The notes: generated by a model not told the origin, from the sequence alone. Shown: positions 14,457 through 23,720, counted from the stretch's first letter. The stretch is DNA of 35,682 nucleotides from Stenotrophomonas sp. PS02289 (GCF_029960115.1 NZ_JASCOZ010000029.1:1-35682); one strand, 5' to 3'. Translations and numbers: made by a program.

Positions 14457-16817
14457 ATGCGCATTGCCGGACGTGTTCCCCGCATCACCCTGCTGGCCCT
14501 GACCCTGACTGCCGCGCTGGATGTACTGGCGGCCGAGAACGCCCCCGTCGATGACGCACGCACCTTGGACCAGGTGCAGGTGATCGGCCAGGCCACCAGC
14601 TACGCCAAGACCAGCGTCAGCCAGGAAACCCTGCAGCGCCAGCAGATCATCGGCAGCGTCAACGGCGCGCTCAACGAACTGCCGGGCGTGGTGGTCAGCG
14701 AGGCTGACGCCACCGGTTCGTCGGTGTGGGGTACGCAGATCAGCATGCGCGGCTTCGTCACCAACCGTGACACCCAGCAGATCGGCACCACCATCGACGG
14801 CCTGCCCAATGGGGGCTCGGGCTACGGTGGCGGCTCGCTGGCCAACCGCTACATCGATACGCTCGACCTGGAAACCATCGAAGTCAGCCAAGGCACTGCC
14901 GATATCTCTTCGCGCTCCAACGAGGCGCTGGGTGGCACGCTGAACTTCCTGACCAGTGATCCGCTCAGCGAGCAGCGCCTGCGCATGGTGGTCGGGGCCG
15001 GTGACAACGACATGCGCAAGTACTACGTGCGCTATGACACCGGCCTGCTGGGCGGACATACCCGTGCCTGGGTGAGTGCCTCGTCCGCGCGCGTCAGCGA
15101 CTGGATCGACGGCAGCGGCAAGACCAGCAATGACCACGTGGCGGCGAAGTTCATCACCGAGCTCGACCGCTGGACGCTGAGCGGCTATGCCTCGTACAAC
15201 GACGCCGACGAGCCTGAATACACCAGCGTCACCCCGGCCGCCTTTGCCACCAACCCAAGCCGCGACGGTCTCACCGGAACGCTCACCGGCATTCCCAATC
15301 TGGACCAGAACTATCGTTCCGGCTCGCGCGCGCTGCGCGAGAATACGTTCGCCTACCTGCGCGGCGCCTTCGACAGCGGCAACGGCTTCAAGGCTTCGCT
15401 GAGCGGATACGTGCACAAGATGGAAGGCCGGGGTGACTGGCTGCCGCCCTATCTGGTGCAGGCCCGCAACGACGGTGCCGGTGCGCCGGAATCGGAATAC
15501 CTGGGCGGCAGCACAAGCTACGGCGGCAGTGCACTGGGCCAGTTCTATTTCGTCAATCCGGACGGCAGTGCCGCGCAGATGATCGCCGGCTGCACGCCGC
15601 GCGCTGGCTTCAGCGCTGAGTACGATCCGAACTGTTACGCCGCCAACGTGCAGGGTGTGCAGTCCTACCGCCACACCCACTACGACAACGACCGCGCGGG
15701 TGTCACCGCCGACGTGGAATGGACCCAGGACCTGGGCAGCGTGCAGAACACCGTGCGCGCCGGCCTGTGGGTGGAGAAGTTCGACCGCACCGCACGCCGC
15801 GACTGGCACCGCCTGCTCAACGTGGGCACCGACATCGGCTTTGACCAGCAGCCGTACTGGGTGCAGTTCGAAGACGACTACAGCACCGACGAGCAGATGT
15901 ACTACGTGGAAGATGTGGCACGGTTTGGTGCATTCAGCGCCCGTGTCGGCGTGAAGCAGTTCTTCGTCGACCAGACCCGCCACCGCACCATCGGCGCGGC
16001 CGAGAACGTGCGCTCGGACTCGAAGTCCGATCCGCTGATCTCCGCCGGTGGTACCTGGACGCTGCCGGTGGAGGGCCTGGAAATGTTCGCCGGTTTCTCG
16101 CAGAACTTCGCCGCCATTCCGTCCGGCGTGCTCGGCGAAACCGATCCGCAGCGCTTCGCCCGAGTGGAACCGGAAACCGCCGACAACATCGAACTTGGCC
16201 TGCGAATCAGCCGCTGGCCCTTGACCGGTGCGATCACCCTGTACAACATCAAGTTCGACAACCGCATCGTCTACCTGCCGGCGCGTCTGGCCGACGGGAT
16301 CGACTATCTGGATGAAACCGATGGCGTGTACGAGAACTTTGGCGGCGTGGAAAGCAACGGTGTGGAAGCCGCGCTCGGCTATGGCTGGGACAACGGCTGG
16401 CGCATCAACGGTGCCTATACCTACAACCGCTCCAAGTACCTGGGCAGCGGTAATGTCGACCGCGACACCGCGCTGGGCATCGTCGATGGTGCCCAGGTGA
16501 TCGGGCAGCCGCGCCACATGCTGGTGATGTCGGCTGACTGGCAGGGCGAGAACTGGAACCTCGGCGTATCCGGTCGCTACCTGGGTGAGCGCTACCTCAA
16601 TGCAGCCAATACCTCGAAGCTGTCGTCGGCCACGGTGTTCAATGCCAACATCGGCTTCGACCTGCAGAGCCTGTCGCCGAAGCTGAAGGGCGTGGGGGCC
16701 AGCATCGTGGTCAACAACCTCACCGACCGCAAGTACCTGGCCGGCGTGGACGGCAGCAACTCGGCCTTCATCGGTGCACCGCGCACCGTGGGCTTCTCGG
16801 TGCGGGTTGACCTGTGA
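14457..16817 (+). CDS. TonB-dependent outer-membrane receptor linked to phospholipase C
   Basis: A 786-residue TonB-dependent receptor. It has a signal peptide (RITLLALTLTAALDVLA, cleavage near AAEN) and a TonB-box-like stretch around LDQVQVIG. The plug domain covers about residues 40-165 (GALNELPGVVVSEAD, SMRGFVTNRDTQQIGTTIDG, IEVSQGTADISS), and the rest is a 22-strand barrel ending in FSVRVDL with a terminal hydrophobic residue. It imports a substrate across the outer membrane using TonB energy. Its stop overlaps the GTG start of phospholipase C (GTGA), so the two are translationally coupled and the substrate is plausibly a phosphorus compound released by the lipase. A Pho-box-like site lies 49 bases upstream. 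GAGA precedes the ATG. Confidence 0.9.
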   Translation: MRIAGRVPRITLLALTLTAALDVLAAENAPVDDARTLDQVQVIGQATSYAKTSVSQETLQRQQIIGSVNGALNELPGVVVSEADATGSSVWGTQISMRGFVTNRDTQQIGTTIDGLPNGGSGYGGGSLANRYIDTLDLETIEVSQGTADISSRSNEALGGTLNFLTSDPLSEQRLRMVVGAGDNDMRKYYVRYDTGLLGGHTRAWVSASSARVSDWIDGSGKTSNDHVAAKFITELDRWTLSGYASYNDADEPEYTSVTPAAFATNPSRDGLTGTLTGIPNLDQNYRSGSRALRENTFAYLRGAFDSGNGFKASLSGYVHKMEGRGDWLPPYLVQARNDGAGAPESEYLGGSTSYGGSALGQFYFVNPDGSAAQMIAGCTPRAGFSAEYDPNCYAANVQGVQSYRHTHYDNDRAGVTADVEWTQDLGSVQNTVRAGLWVEKFDRTARRDWHRLLNVGTDIGFDQQPYWVQFEDDYSTDEQMYYVEDVARFGAFSARVGVKQFFVDQTRHRTIGAAENVRSDSKSDPLISAGGTWTLPVEGLEMFAGFSQNFAAIPSGVLGETDPQRFARVEPETADNIELGLRISRWPLTGAITLYNIKFDNRIVYLPARLADGIDYLDETDGVYENFGGVESNGVEAALGYGWDNGWRINGAYTYNRSKYLGSGNVDRDTALGIVDGAQVIGQPRHMLVMSADWQGENWNLGVSGRYLGERYLNAANTSKLSSATVFNANIGFDLQSLSPKLKGVGASIVVNNLTDRKYLAGVDGSNSAFIGAPRTVGFSVRVDL

Positions 16818-18928
16818 CCGATCTCGGTCGCCGTCGGCTGCTGCAGGGGGGCATCAGTGCGGGCATCGCCGCACTGATGCCCAGCATCGCGCGTGCCGCA
16901 GCCATTGCCCCGGATGCGCGCACCCGCAGTCTGCAGGACCTGCAGCACATCGTGGTGTTCATGCAGGAAAACCGATCATTCGATCACTACTTCGGCACCC
17001 TGCCGGGCGTGCGCGGATTCGGAGACCGCTTCGTCGCGCCGGCCGCGCCGCTGCAGCAGGGGCAGCCCGCGCGCACGCTGTGGCTGCAGCCGAACGCGGC
17101 CGGCACGCGCGGCATTGCCCCGTTCCCGCTGGACACGGCCGCGCAGTTCGGGGTCATGCGCGTGGAGGGTACGCCGCATACCTGGCCCGATGCACAGCGC
17201 GCCTGGGACCACGGACGCATGGCGCACTGGCCGGTGGCCAAGCAGGACCACGCGATGGGGTACTACCGGCGCGCCGATCTGCCGTTCCAGTTCGCGCTGG
17301 CTGAGGCGTTCACCGTGTGCGACGCCTACCACTGTGCGATGCAGGCCGGTACCAACCCAAACCGTCTGTTCCTGTGGACCGGGCACAACGACCCGCAGGG
17401 GCATCATGGCGGGCCTGCGGTGGCCAACTCGCACGACAACTTCCCCGAGCTGGGCGGCCATCCCAACAGCTACACCTGGACCACCTATGTGGAACAGCTG
17501 CAGCAGGCCGGCGTGGACTGGCGCATCTACCAGGACATGGCGGACAACTTCACCGACAACCCGCTGGCCGGGTTCGAGACCTTCCGTCGGGCCTGGCGCG
17601 ATGCACCCGGGCATGACCCGCAGCTGCGCGCGCGTGGGGTGAGCACACGAGGTCTGGCCCAGTTGCGCGAGGACGTGCTGGGCAATCGCCTGCCGCAGGT
17701 CAGCTTCATCATTGCCGACGCGGCGGGCAGCGAACATCCAGGGCCCTCCAGCCCGGCGCAGGGCGCGGCGTACACCGCCCAGGTGCTGGATGCACTGACT
17801 GCCAATCCAGAGGTGTGGAGCCGTACCGCCCTGCTGTTGATGTTCGACGAGAACGACGGTTTCTTCGACCACATGCCACCGCCCGCACCGCCCTCGGCGG
17901 ACGCCACACGAACGACCGGCTGGGCCGGCGCGTCGGCAGTATCCACCGCGGGCGAGTACCACCAGCACGCCTCACCGGGCAACGAGAAGGCCGATCCGCT
18001 GGACCTGCGCGGCCGGCCCTATGGACTGGGTCCCCGCGCGCCGCTGTACGTGATTTCGCCGTGGAGCCGTGGCGGCTGGGTCGACTCGCAGGTGTATGAC
18101 CACACCTCGGTCATCCGCCTGATTGAACGCCGCTTCGGCGTGCCAGCACCGCAGCTGTCGCCCTGGCGGCGGGCGGTGTGTGGCGATCTGACCGCCGCAT
18201 TCGACTTCTCGCGCGCGGACGAGCGCCCCTTCGTCGGTGGCCTGCCAGCGACGGCCGCAGTAGCGGCGCGCGCGGCTGCACTGCCCGGGCGCACGGTCCC
18301 GGCGCTGCCGGAAGGATTGCGGCCGGCGACCCAGGAAGCCGGCGTACGCCCGGCGCGCGCGCTGCCCTACCGCCCACAGGTGGCGATGACCCTTGCCGGC
18401 GACGATGTGCAGCTGGAACTGCGCTGCGACGGTGCCGCCGCAGTGCTGCACGTGTACGACCAGCTGCAGCTGGAGGCGATTCCGCGACGCTACACGGTGG
18501 TGCCGGGCGCGGCGTTGCAGGACGTATGGCAGATGGATGCGGAGCGAGGCTACGACCTGTGGCTGCTGGGGCCGAATGGTTTCCACCGGCATTACCGGGG
18601 TGAAGCCAACGCGGAGCCAGTACAGGTGGCATTGATGCGAAGCGGGGACGAACTGTGCCTGCGCATGAACAACACTGCCCCCGCTGCGGTGAACGTCGAG
18701 GTCCGGGCGATGGCGTATGCCGCGCAGATGCCGACGCGAAGGGTGGACCTGCCTGCCGGAGGCAGCGCGGAGATACGCTGGGCGGCCGCGCCGACGTCCG
18801 GTTGGTATGACCTGGAGATCGTGCAGACAGGTGCTTCGCAGCGCCTGGCGGGCAGGGTGGAGGATGGCCGACCTGGAACCACCGATCCGGCAATGGGGGC
18901 GCAGGCAATGGTGTTTCATCTGCGCTGA
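16814..18928 (+). CDS. plcN: Phosphocholine-specific phospholipase C (PlcN/PlcH type), Tat-exported
   Basis: A 704-residue phospholipase C. The N-terminus is a twin-arginine signal (GRRRLLQGG, then a hydrophobic stretch to IARA, residues 5-28), so it is exported folded. The phosphoesterase domain shows IVVFMQENRSFDHYFG (46-61) and the metal/catalytic stretch FDENDGFFDH (344-353). The C-terminal third carries two beta domains of the type repeated at the end of PlcH/PlcN. The enzyme splits phosphatidylcholine or similar lipids into diacylglycerol and phosphocholine. The start is GTG at 16814, overlapping the receptor stop by 4 bases; no ATG fits the Tat signal. Whether it is haemolytic (PlcH) or not (PlcN) cannot be read from sequence, so the symbol is approximate. 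Confidence 0.87.
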   Translation: MTDLGRRRLLQGGISAGIAALMPSIARAAAIAPDARTRSLQDLQHIVVFMQENRSFDHYFGTLPGVRGFGDRFVAPAAPLQQGQPARTLWLQPNAAGTRGIAPFPLDTAAQFGVMRVEGTPHTWPDAQRAWDHGRMAHWPVAKQDHAMGYYRRADLPFQFALAEAFTVCDAYHCAMQAGTNPNRLFLWTGHNDPQGHHGGPAVANSHDNFPELGGHPNSYTWTTYVEQLQQAGVDWRIYQDMADNFTDNPLAGFETFRRAWRDAPGHDPQLRARGVSTRGLAQLREDVLGNRLPQVSFIIADAAGSEHPGPSSPAQGAAYTAQVLDALTANPEVWSRTALLLMFDENDGFFDHMPPPAPPSADATRTTGWAGASAVSTAGEYHQHASPGNEKADPLDLRGRPYGLGPRAPLYVISPWSRGGWVDSQVYDHTSVIRLIERRFGVPAPQLSPWRRAVCGDLTAAFDFSRADERPFVGGLPATAAVAARAAALPGRTVPALPEGLRPATQEAGVRPARALPYRPQVAMTLAGDDVQLELRCDGAAAVLHVYDQLQLEAIPRRYTVVPGAALQDVWQMDAERGYDLWLLGPNGFHRHYRGEANAEPVQVALMRSGDELCLRMNNTAPAAVNVEVRAMAYAAQMPTRRVDLPAGGSAEIRWAAAPTSGWYDLEIVQTGASQRLAGRVEDGRPGTTDPAMGAQAMVFHLR

Positions 18929-18950
18929 CCGGTGAGACAACTTCGATCAG

Positions 18951-19009
18951 GGTCATGCGTTAACGGACGTTGCACCGTTCACGGCCGTCGTCTATCGACC
19001 GACGCTACC
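18951..19009 (-). repeat. Composite GTAG repeat, right half only (copy E)
   Basis: Plus-strand GGTCATGCGTTAACGG runs into a REP arm ending CGACCGACGCTACC, matching the right half of copy D. The left half is absent. It fills the gap between the convergent phospholipase and PnuC-family genes. Confidence 0.75.
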
Positions 19010-19012
19010 GGA

Positions 19013-19585
19013 TCACGCATTGCGCACGCGTGGTGCACGGCTCCAGGCGCGCAGGCCCATCACCGCCAGGCCGATGAACAACACATACAACCCGGCGGTG
19101 ACGTTCAGCGACTTCACCAGGTACATGCCCACGTAGACCACGTCGACGACGATCCACAGCCACCACGTCGCCACGTGACGCCTGGCCTGCCACCACTGCG
19201 CGACCAGGCTCAATGCCGCCAGCATGGCGTCCAGCCATGGCAGCGCCGCGTTGGTCCAGGTGTGCATGGCCGCACCGAGCAGCACCCCGCCGAGCACACC
19301 CACTGCCAGGTCACGCAGCAGCTGGTGGCGCGACAGCGGGGCAATGGTGATCTGCCCCTCCGCCGCCGCGTTGCGCCGCCAGCTCAGCCAGCCGTACAGC
19401 AGGAAGCAACCAAACGCGATCTGCAGCAGCGTGTCCGAGTACAGCCGTGCCTCAACGAACACCAGCGCGTACAACGCAACGGCCACCAGTCCCACCGGCC
19501 ACGCCAGTAGATGCCGGCGTGCCATCAGCCACACGCCGAGGATGCTGGCGGCCACCGCGGACCATTCGAGCACGACCGGATTCAT
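19013..19585 (-). CDS. pnuT: PnuC-family vitamin permease, probably thiamin (PnuT)
   Basis: A 190-residue membrane protein with about seven hydrophobic segments, the size of PnuC. The family signature is in WWLWIVVDVVYVGMYLVK (141-158), with tryptophans and Asp148 where nicotinamide riboside transporters usually have Asn. Other typical text is ARLYSDTLLQIAFGCFLLYGW. PnuC proteins are facilitators whose substrate is trapped by a kinase. Here the gene is the second of a TPP-riboswitch operon, so thiamin is the expected substrate. Its ATG overlaps the receptor stop by 4 bases (ATGA), giving tight coupling. Confidence 0.87.
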   Translation of the reverse strand: MNPVVLEWSAVAASILGVWLMARRHLLAWPVGLVAVALYALVFVEARLYSDTLLQIAFGCFLLYGWLSWRRNAAAEGQITIAPLSRHQLLRDLAVGVLGGVLLGAAMHTWTNAALPWLDAMLAALSLVAQWWQARRHVATWWLWIVVDVVYVGMYLVKSLNVTAGLYVLFIGLAVMGLRAWSRAPRVRNA

Positions 19586-21762
19586 AGCCCGATCGTCACC
19601 GACAGGCGCGCCTGGCGCGGCGCGCCAGCGAACAGGTAGTAGTCACCGTCGGTGCTGCCGGTATCGCGCCAGTAGAAGCGATCAAACAGGTTGTCGACCG
19701 ACAGGTTCCAACGCACCGGGTGTTGGCCCACGGTGTGCTGGAAGCGCAGCCCGGCGTCGAACACGCTGTAGGACGGCACTTTCACCTTTCCATCCACAGT
19801 GGCCACATTCGCCGAGGCGTAGCGCCAGCCCGCACCGACCGCCAGTCCCTCCACGAACGGCAACGCGTAATCCGCGTGCACGCTGGCACGACGCTTGGGC
19901 ACGTTCACCAGCTGATGGCCTTCATACGCAGCCGTGCCGGCGTCCCGGGCACGCGCCTGCAGCACGCTGGCGCTGGCGGTCACGGTCAGGCGCTCGCTGA
20001 GCTGACCGTCGGCGCTCAGTTCCAGTCCGGTGTGCACCTGGCGACCTTCCTGCACGAAGGTGTAGCCGGCCTCGCTGTCATCGGGCTTGGCGTACTGCAG
20101 CGGCAGTGACGTGCGGAACAGCGCCGCGCTCAGCGTCAGCGCGTCGGTGCGGGCGAACTTCACCCCCACTTCGGTCTGGCGAGATTCCAGCGGCTGCAGC
20201 CAGCTGCCCCCGTTCTGGGTCCAGAACGGGGCTTCCTTGCCCAGCGACAGCCCTTCCACGTAACTGGCGTACACGCTCAGCGCATCGCTGGCCTTGAACA
20301 CCACCGCGGTCTGCGGGAGGAAGGTCGAGAGCTGGCTGTGGCGCTCGGGGTTGCCACGCTTGTCATAGGCGCGCTCGTCCATGCGTACGTAGCGGCCGCC
20401 GGCCAGCCATTGCCACTGGTCGTTGAAAATCACCCGGTCCAGCACGAAGGCCGAACGCTGCCAGCTGTCCAGCCGCCGTGCCGACGCACCGGGCTGCAGC
20501 GGCGACGGATCGAACACCGGCACCTGCGGATCATGGATGTTGGCCGTGCCCACGTACTCGTTGACGTTCTGGCGCTTGTCCACAGTACGGTGGAAGGCAT
20601 CCACGCCGAACGACAGCTGGTGCTGCACGCTGCCCGTGCTGAAACGACCTCGCAGTTCGGCGCGCAGCTGCTGGTTGACCCGGGTGTCGTCGGGGCTGCG
20701 GTAGTCGTAGATGTCGTAGTCGCCATTGGGTGCGAAGTAGTTGCCCGGCGTGCTGCCGTCGGCGCAGGCGTCGCTGTAGTAGCAGCCGTAGGCAAAGGCG
20801 ACGTTGTCGTTGATCACCGTGCGGCTGTGGCCCACCGAGAGGCGCGACTGCCAGTCCGGCGTGATGTCGAAGGTGTGCAGCGCGGTGAGGTTGGTGCTGG
20901 CGATGCCCACCGGCTGTACCCACGGCTGGTAGCCGAGCATCTTTTCGCGGTCCACGCCGCGCGGAATGCCGGTCGCGCCGAGCAGCTGGAAGCCGGAGGC
21001 CGAGCGCTGCGCGCTGGTCTGGTAGTTGGCATCCACTTCCAGCTTGTTGCGCGCGCTGATCTGCCAGTCGGTGGCCAGCGAATAGAAGTTGCGGCGGCCG
21101 TCGGCATGTTCGATGTAGGACTCACTGTCGTCCCAGGCCGCGTTGAAGCGCACCCCGAAGGTCGGGGTCAGCCAGTGGCCCAGGTCTACAGCGGCGTAGC
21201 GCGAGCCTTCCGAATCGGTGCCGAGGGTGAGGTTGCGCACTTCCGCCGGACGCTTGCCCACGTAATTGATCAGGCCACCCGGTGCCATCACGCCCGCAGC
21301 CAGGCCGGCCTCGCCCTTGAGCACCTCGACCTGGGCGATGTTCTCCAGCGCCAGGCGCTGCTCGCCAGCCATCGACAGCCCGTTGAAGCGGTAGCCGGTG
21401 GCCAGGTCCAGCGCGAAGCCGCGGATCGCCACGTTCTGGTAGTAGCCCACCGGGGCATAGCTGTCACCCAGCGAGGCGTCGTGCCGGGCCAGTTCGGACA
21501 ATCCGCGCACCTGCAGGCGATCCAGATACTCGCTGCCCAGTACATTCACCGAAGCCGGCGTGTCCTTCCAGCTGCCCACGCCGAAACTGCTGGAGGGGGC
21601 CGTCTTTGCGGCCTGCTGATGTGCCTGCACGCGGATGCCGGCAAGCTCGGTGGGTGAACGGTCACCGGCGTCGGCGGCGGCCTCGCTGGCATGCAGCGGC
21701 AGGGCGGCGCACAGGGCGGTGGTCAACAGGGAAATGCGCAGGCGGTTCATTCGTTTCGTCAT
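19582..21762 (-). CDS. TonB-dependent receptor, probably for thiamin
   Basis: A 726-residue TonB-dependent receptor of the siderophore-receptor-like class. It has a signal peptide (RISLLTTALCAALPLHA), a plug with VNVLGSEYLDRLQ, NVAIRGFALDLATGYRFNGL and IAQVEVLKGEAGLAAGVMAPGG, and a barrel ending in QARLSVTIGL. The TPP riboswitch just upstream and the coupled pnuT gene indicate uptake of thiamin or its phosphates across the outer membrane. The start is uncertain: ATG at 21762 (MTKRMNRLR) or 21750, neither with a clear Shine-Dalgarno. A GTG at 21816 would put an unlikely 18 residues ahead of the signal peptide. Confidence 0.87.
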   Translation of the reverse strand: MTKRMNRLRISLLTTALCAALPLHASEAAADAGDRSPTELAGIRVQAHQQAAKTAPSSSFGVGSWKDTPASVNVLGSEYLDRLQVRGLSELARHDASLGDSYAPVGYYQNVAIRGFALDLATGYRFNGLSMAGEQRLALENIAQVEVLKGEAGLAAGVMAPGGLINYVGKRPAEVRNLTLGTDSEGSRYAAVDLGHWLTPTFGVRFNAAWDDSESYIEHADGRRNFYSLATDWQISARNKLEVDANYQTSAQRSASGFQLLGATGIPRGVDREKMLGYQPWVQPVGIASTNLTALHTFDITPDWQSRLSVGHSRTVINDNVAFAYGCYYSDACADGSTPGNYFAPNGDYDIYDYRSPDDTRVNQQLRAELRGRFSTGSVQHQLSFGVDAFHRTVDKRQNVNEYVGTANIHDPQVPVFDPSPLQPGASARRLDSWQRSAFVLDRVIFNDQWQWLAGGRYVRMDERAYDKRGNPERHSQLSTFLPQTAVVFKASDALSVYASYVEGLSLGKEAPFWTQNGGSWLQPLESRQTEVGVKFARTDALTLSAALFRTSLPLQYAKPDDSEAGYTFVQEGRQVHTGLELSADGQLSERLTVTASASVLQARARDAGTAAYEGHQLVNVPKRRASVHADYALPFVEGLAVGAGWRYASANVATVDGKVKVPSYSVFDAGLRFQHTVGQHPVRWNLSVDNLFDRFYWRDTGSTDGDYYLFAGAPRQARLSVTIGL

Positions 21763-21830
21763 CAGCCAGAGGAGACGAAGCGAAGGCACGCACGCAGCAG
21801 TGCCCAGAACGGACACCGTGTGTGTTGCTC

Positions 21831-21908
21831 AAAGCTCCCTACGCCGGTGCAAACCGGATCAGGTTCCAAGGGACTCTCTCAGCCTGGTCATCCAGGCACC
21901 CCCGCTTC
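21831..21908 (-). promoter_or_regulatory. TPP (THI-box) riboswitch
   Basis: On the minus strand the TPP aptamer cores are visible: GGGGGTGCC, CTGAGA (21877-21882), ACCTGAT (21858-21864), the CCGG-TTTGCA-CCGG arm and GCGTAGGGAG (21835-21844). A short P1 is possible between GAAGC and GCTTT. It precedes the TonB receptor and pnuT on the same strand, so bound thiamin pyrophosphate should shut off thiamin uptake. The expression platform is not obvious. GGCAC and GTGCC (21785-21804) could form a hairpin in the leader, but no U-tract follows. Confidence 0.95.
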
Positions 21909-21954
21909 AGGGGGCCATTTCACACCAATCCGGCGCGAAAGGCCAATCCTGGTC

Positions 21955-23085
21955 TCAGGCTGCGTTGCGAATACGATCCAGCAAGGCTCGTCCTGCAGGG
22001 CCGGCGAACCAGGTGGCATGACCGATCAGGAAGGTGTGGTAGGCCACGTCGGCATTGGCGCGAGACCCGGTGACCGCGTGGAAGTACTCCACTTCCGACA
22101 GCGCGAAATCCAGATGCACCACCGGCAGCAGGTCGGCCAGCAGGGTGACGTCCGCCGGGGGCAGTGGCTGCTGCTGGCGGTAGCCGTCCAGCAAGGCCAG
22201 CGCGGTGTCGGCGTGGGCGACCGGCCCCCCGCTCGCCAGCCAGTCCACCGCATTGCGCTCAATGGCCGTGGCCAGGTCGAACAACGCACTGGTGGGGGCG
22301 GCCAGCCCGAAGTCGAACACAGTGCTGATGGTCGCCTCGGCACCGCGGCCCTGCCAGAGCAGGTTGGACACGTGCCAGTCGTTATGGGCCCAGCGCACCG
22401 GCTCGCTGGCGTAGCGACCGCCCAGCGCGGCATGCCACGGCCCGATCGCGCGGGTGATATCGCGCTCCCACGGCACGCCGGCCAGGTACGCCGCCAGTCC
22501 CGGTCGCTCAGCCAGCTGGACGTGCAACTGCGCAACCGGATCGTCGGCGCGGATCAGGTCGTCACGCGCGACAAGCACATGGGTGGAGCGCTGCGGCGCG
22601 CGAAAGTCCGCCGCCGCCCCGTGCAGGCGTGCGAGCATCGCGCCCACCTGGTTCGCGTGCGCCAGGTCGGTAAGCGGTGTCCACGAAGGGACCTCGCGAA
22701 ACAGATCCGCACCGATGCCTTCGGCATGGACCTCATACGTCCAGTCGCCGCGCACCAGCGCCGTATGTCCGTCAGCAGCGGGCAACACCTGCACCACGGG
22801 CACACCCGCGCCGGCAAGATATGCGATGAAGCGATGCTCCTCTTCCAGCGCCGCCGCACTTCGCACGCGCAGGTGATGGCGCTTCACGAACACGCGTCCA
22901 CCCGGTGTCTGTACCAGCGCTGCGGCGGAGAAGGGACGCGGGCTGTGCCACAGCACCGTGCAGGGACCTTCCAGCGCTGCGTACCGGGTGCCCAGCCACG
23001 CAAGTTCCTGCGCATCAATGGCCGGCCAGTCGGCCTGGACCTGATCGTTGTCCAGACCCTGCACGTGGTGCTGCGGCGTGCTCAA
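21955..23085 (-). CDS. Aminoglycoside phosphotransferase/choline kinase-fold kinase
   Basis: A 376-residue small-molecule kinase of the APH fold. The N-lobe has VFVKRHH (Lys68) and a following EEEHRFIAYL helix with a Glu partner. The catalytic loop is HNDWHVSNLLW (His234, Asp236, Asn241), and the metal site is FDFG (Asp258). The substrate is unknown: sugar, amino alcohol, vitamin or antibiotic are all possible. The start is a TTG at 23085 whose TTGA overlaps the response regulator stop, implying translational coupling to the two-component system. It lies upstream of the thiamin riboswitch on the same strand, so a link with thiamin salvage is possible but not shown. Confidence 0.75.
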   Translation of the reverse strand: MSTPQHHVQGLDNDQVQADWPAIDAQELAWLGTRYAALEGPCTVLWHSPRPFSAAALVQTPGGRVFVKRHHLRVRSAAALEEEHRFIAYLAGAGVPVVQVLPAADGHTALVRGDWTYEVHAEGIGADLFREVPSWTPLTDLAHANQVGAMLARLHGAAADFRAPQRSTHVLVARDDLIRADDPVAQLHVQLAERPGLAAYLAGVPWERDITRAIGPWHAALGGRYASEPVRWAHNDWHVSNLLWQGRGAEATISTVFDFGLAAPTSALFDLATAIERNAVDWLASGGPVAHADTALALLDGYRQQQPLPPADVTLLADLLPVVHLDFALSEVEYFHAVTGSRANADVAYHTFLIGHATWFAGPAGRALLDRIRNAA

Positions 23086-23720
23086 AGCTTGCTGTCGCGC
23101 AGGTAGTCGAACAGTTCTGCATCGCCTTTCAGGCCGAGCTTGAGCATGGCATCGCCCTTCTGCCTGCTGATCGTGCTGACACTCTTGTGCAGATGCAGCG
23201 CAATTTCCTTCACTGTCTGACCGGCACCGAGCAGGCGCAGCACCTCGACTTCCTTGGGCGACAACGTGCGGGTGTCCTTCTCTTCGACGTTATGTGTGCC
23301 AATTGCGTCAATCCGGTCCTTCAGTGTGCGACTCAGAAACGGTTGGCCGCGCTGTACCGTCTGGATGGCCAGCGGAAGCTCGTCCATCGACGAGGCCTTG
23401 TCGACGAGGCCGAGAACACCGGTGGAAACCACCATGCGGAGAATCGCCAGGTTGTTGGCCACGCTGAGCAGCACCACCGGCAGCTCCGGGTAGTGGCGGC
23501 GGATCATTCCAATCATGGCGAAACCGTCAGCCTGACCCGCGCCGGGCATGGAGTAGTCCGTGACCAGCAGATCGCAGGGATGTGCCTTGAGCATGTCCAT
23601 CAGCTCACTGGCACTGCTGGCTTCGGCAACAACTTCACCAACGCCGCTCGATTCGATCACGGCCTTGGTCCCGATACGGACGACCGGGTGGTCGTCGGCG
23701 ATGATAATGCGCAGGGTCAT
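23082..23720 (-). CDS. NarL/LuxR-family response regulator (BvgA/RcsB-like)
   Basis: A 212-residue response regulator. Receiver: acidic pair Asp9-Asp10, phosphorylation site Asp55 in LLVTDYSMPG, conserved Lys108 in GLVDKASS. The C-terminal LuxR-type helix-turn-helix runs from about residue 150 (TLSPKEVEVLRLLGAGQTVKEIALHLHKSVSTISRQKGDAMLKL broken over 150-193). The SRQK in the recognition helix recalls RcsB and EvgA. It is divergent from the BvgS-like sensor across 77 bases and is presumably its partner. The 3' end overlaps the downstream kinase by 4 bases. A small palindrome, TGCCT-GTA-AGGCA (23731-23743), lies just upstream of its start. Confidence 0.9.
   Translation of the reverse strand: MTLRIIIADDHPVVRIGTKAVIESSGVGEVVAEASSASELMDMLKAHPCDLLVTDYSMPGAGQADGFAMIGMIRRHYPELPVVLLSVANNLAILRMVVSTGVLGLVDKASSMDELPLAIQTVQRGQPFLSRTLKDRIDAIGTHNVEEKDTRTLSPKEVEVLRLLGAGQTVKEIALHLHKSVSTISRQKGDAMLKLGLKGDAELFDYLRDSKL

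Noticed and set aside
14409..16517. Antisense open frame of about 700 codons opposite the TonB receptor
   Set aside because: Low-complexity His/Val/Ala-rich translation with no family features; a shadow of the receptor gene.
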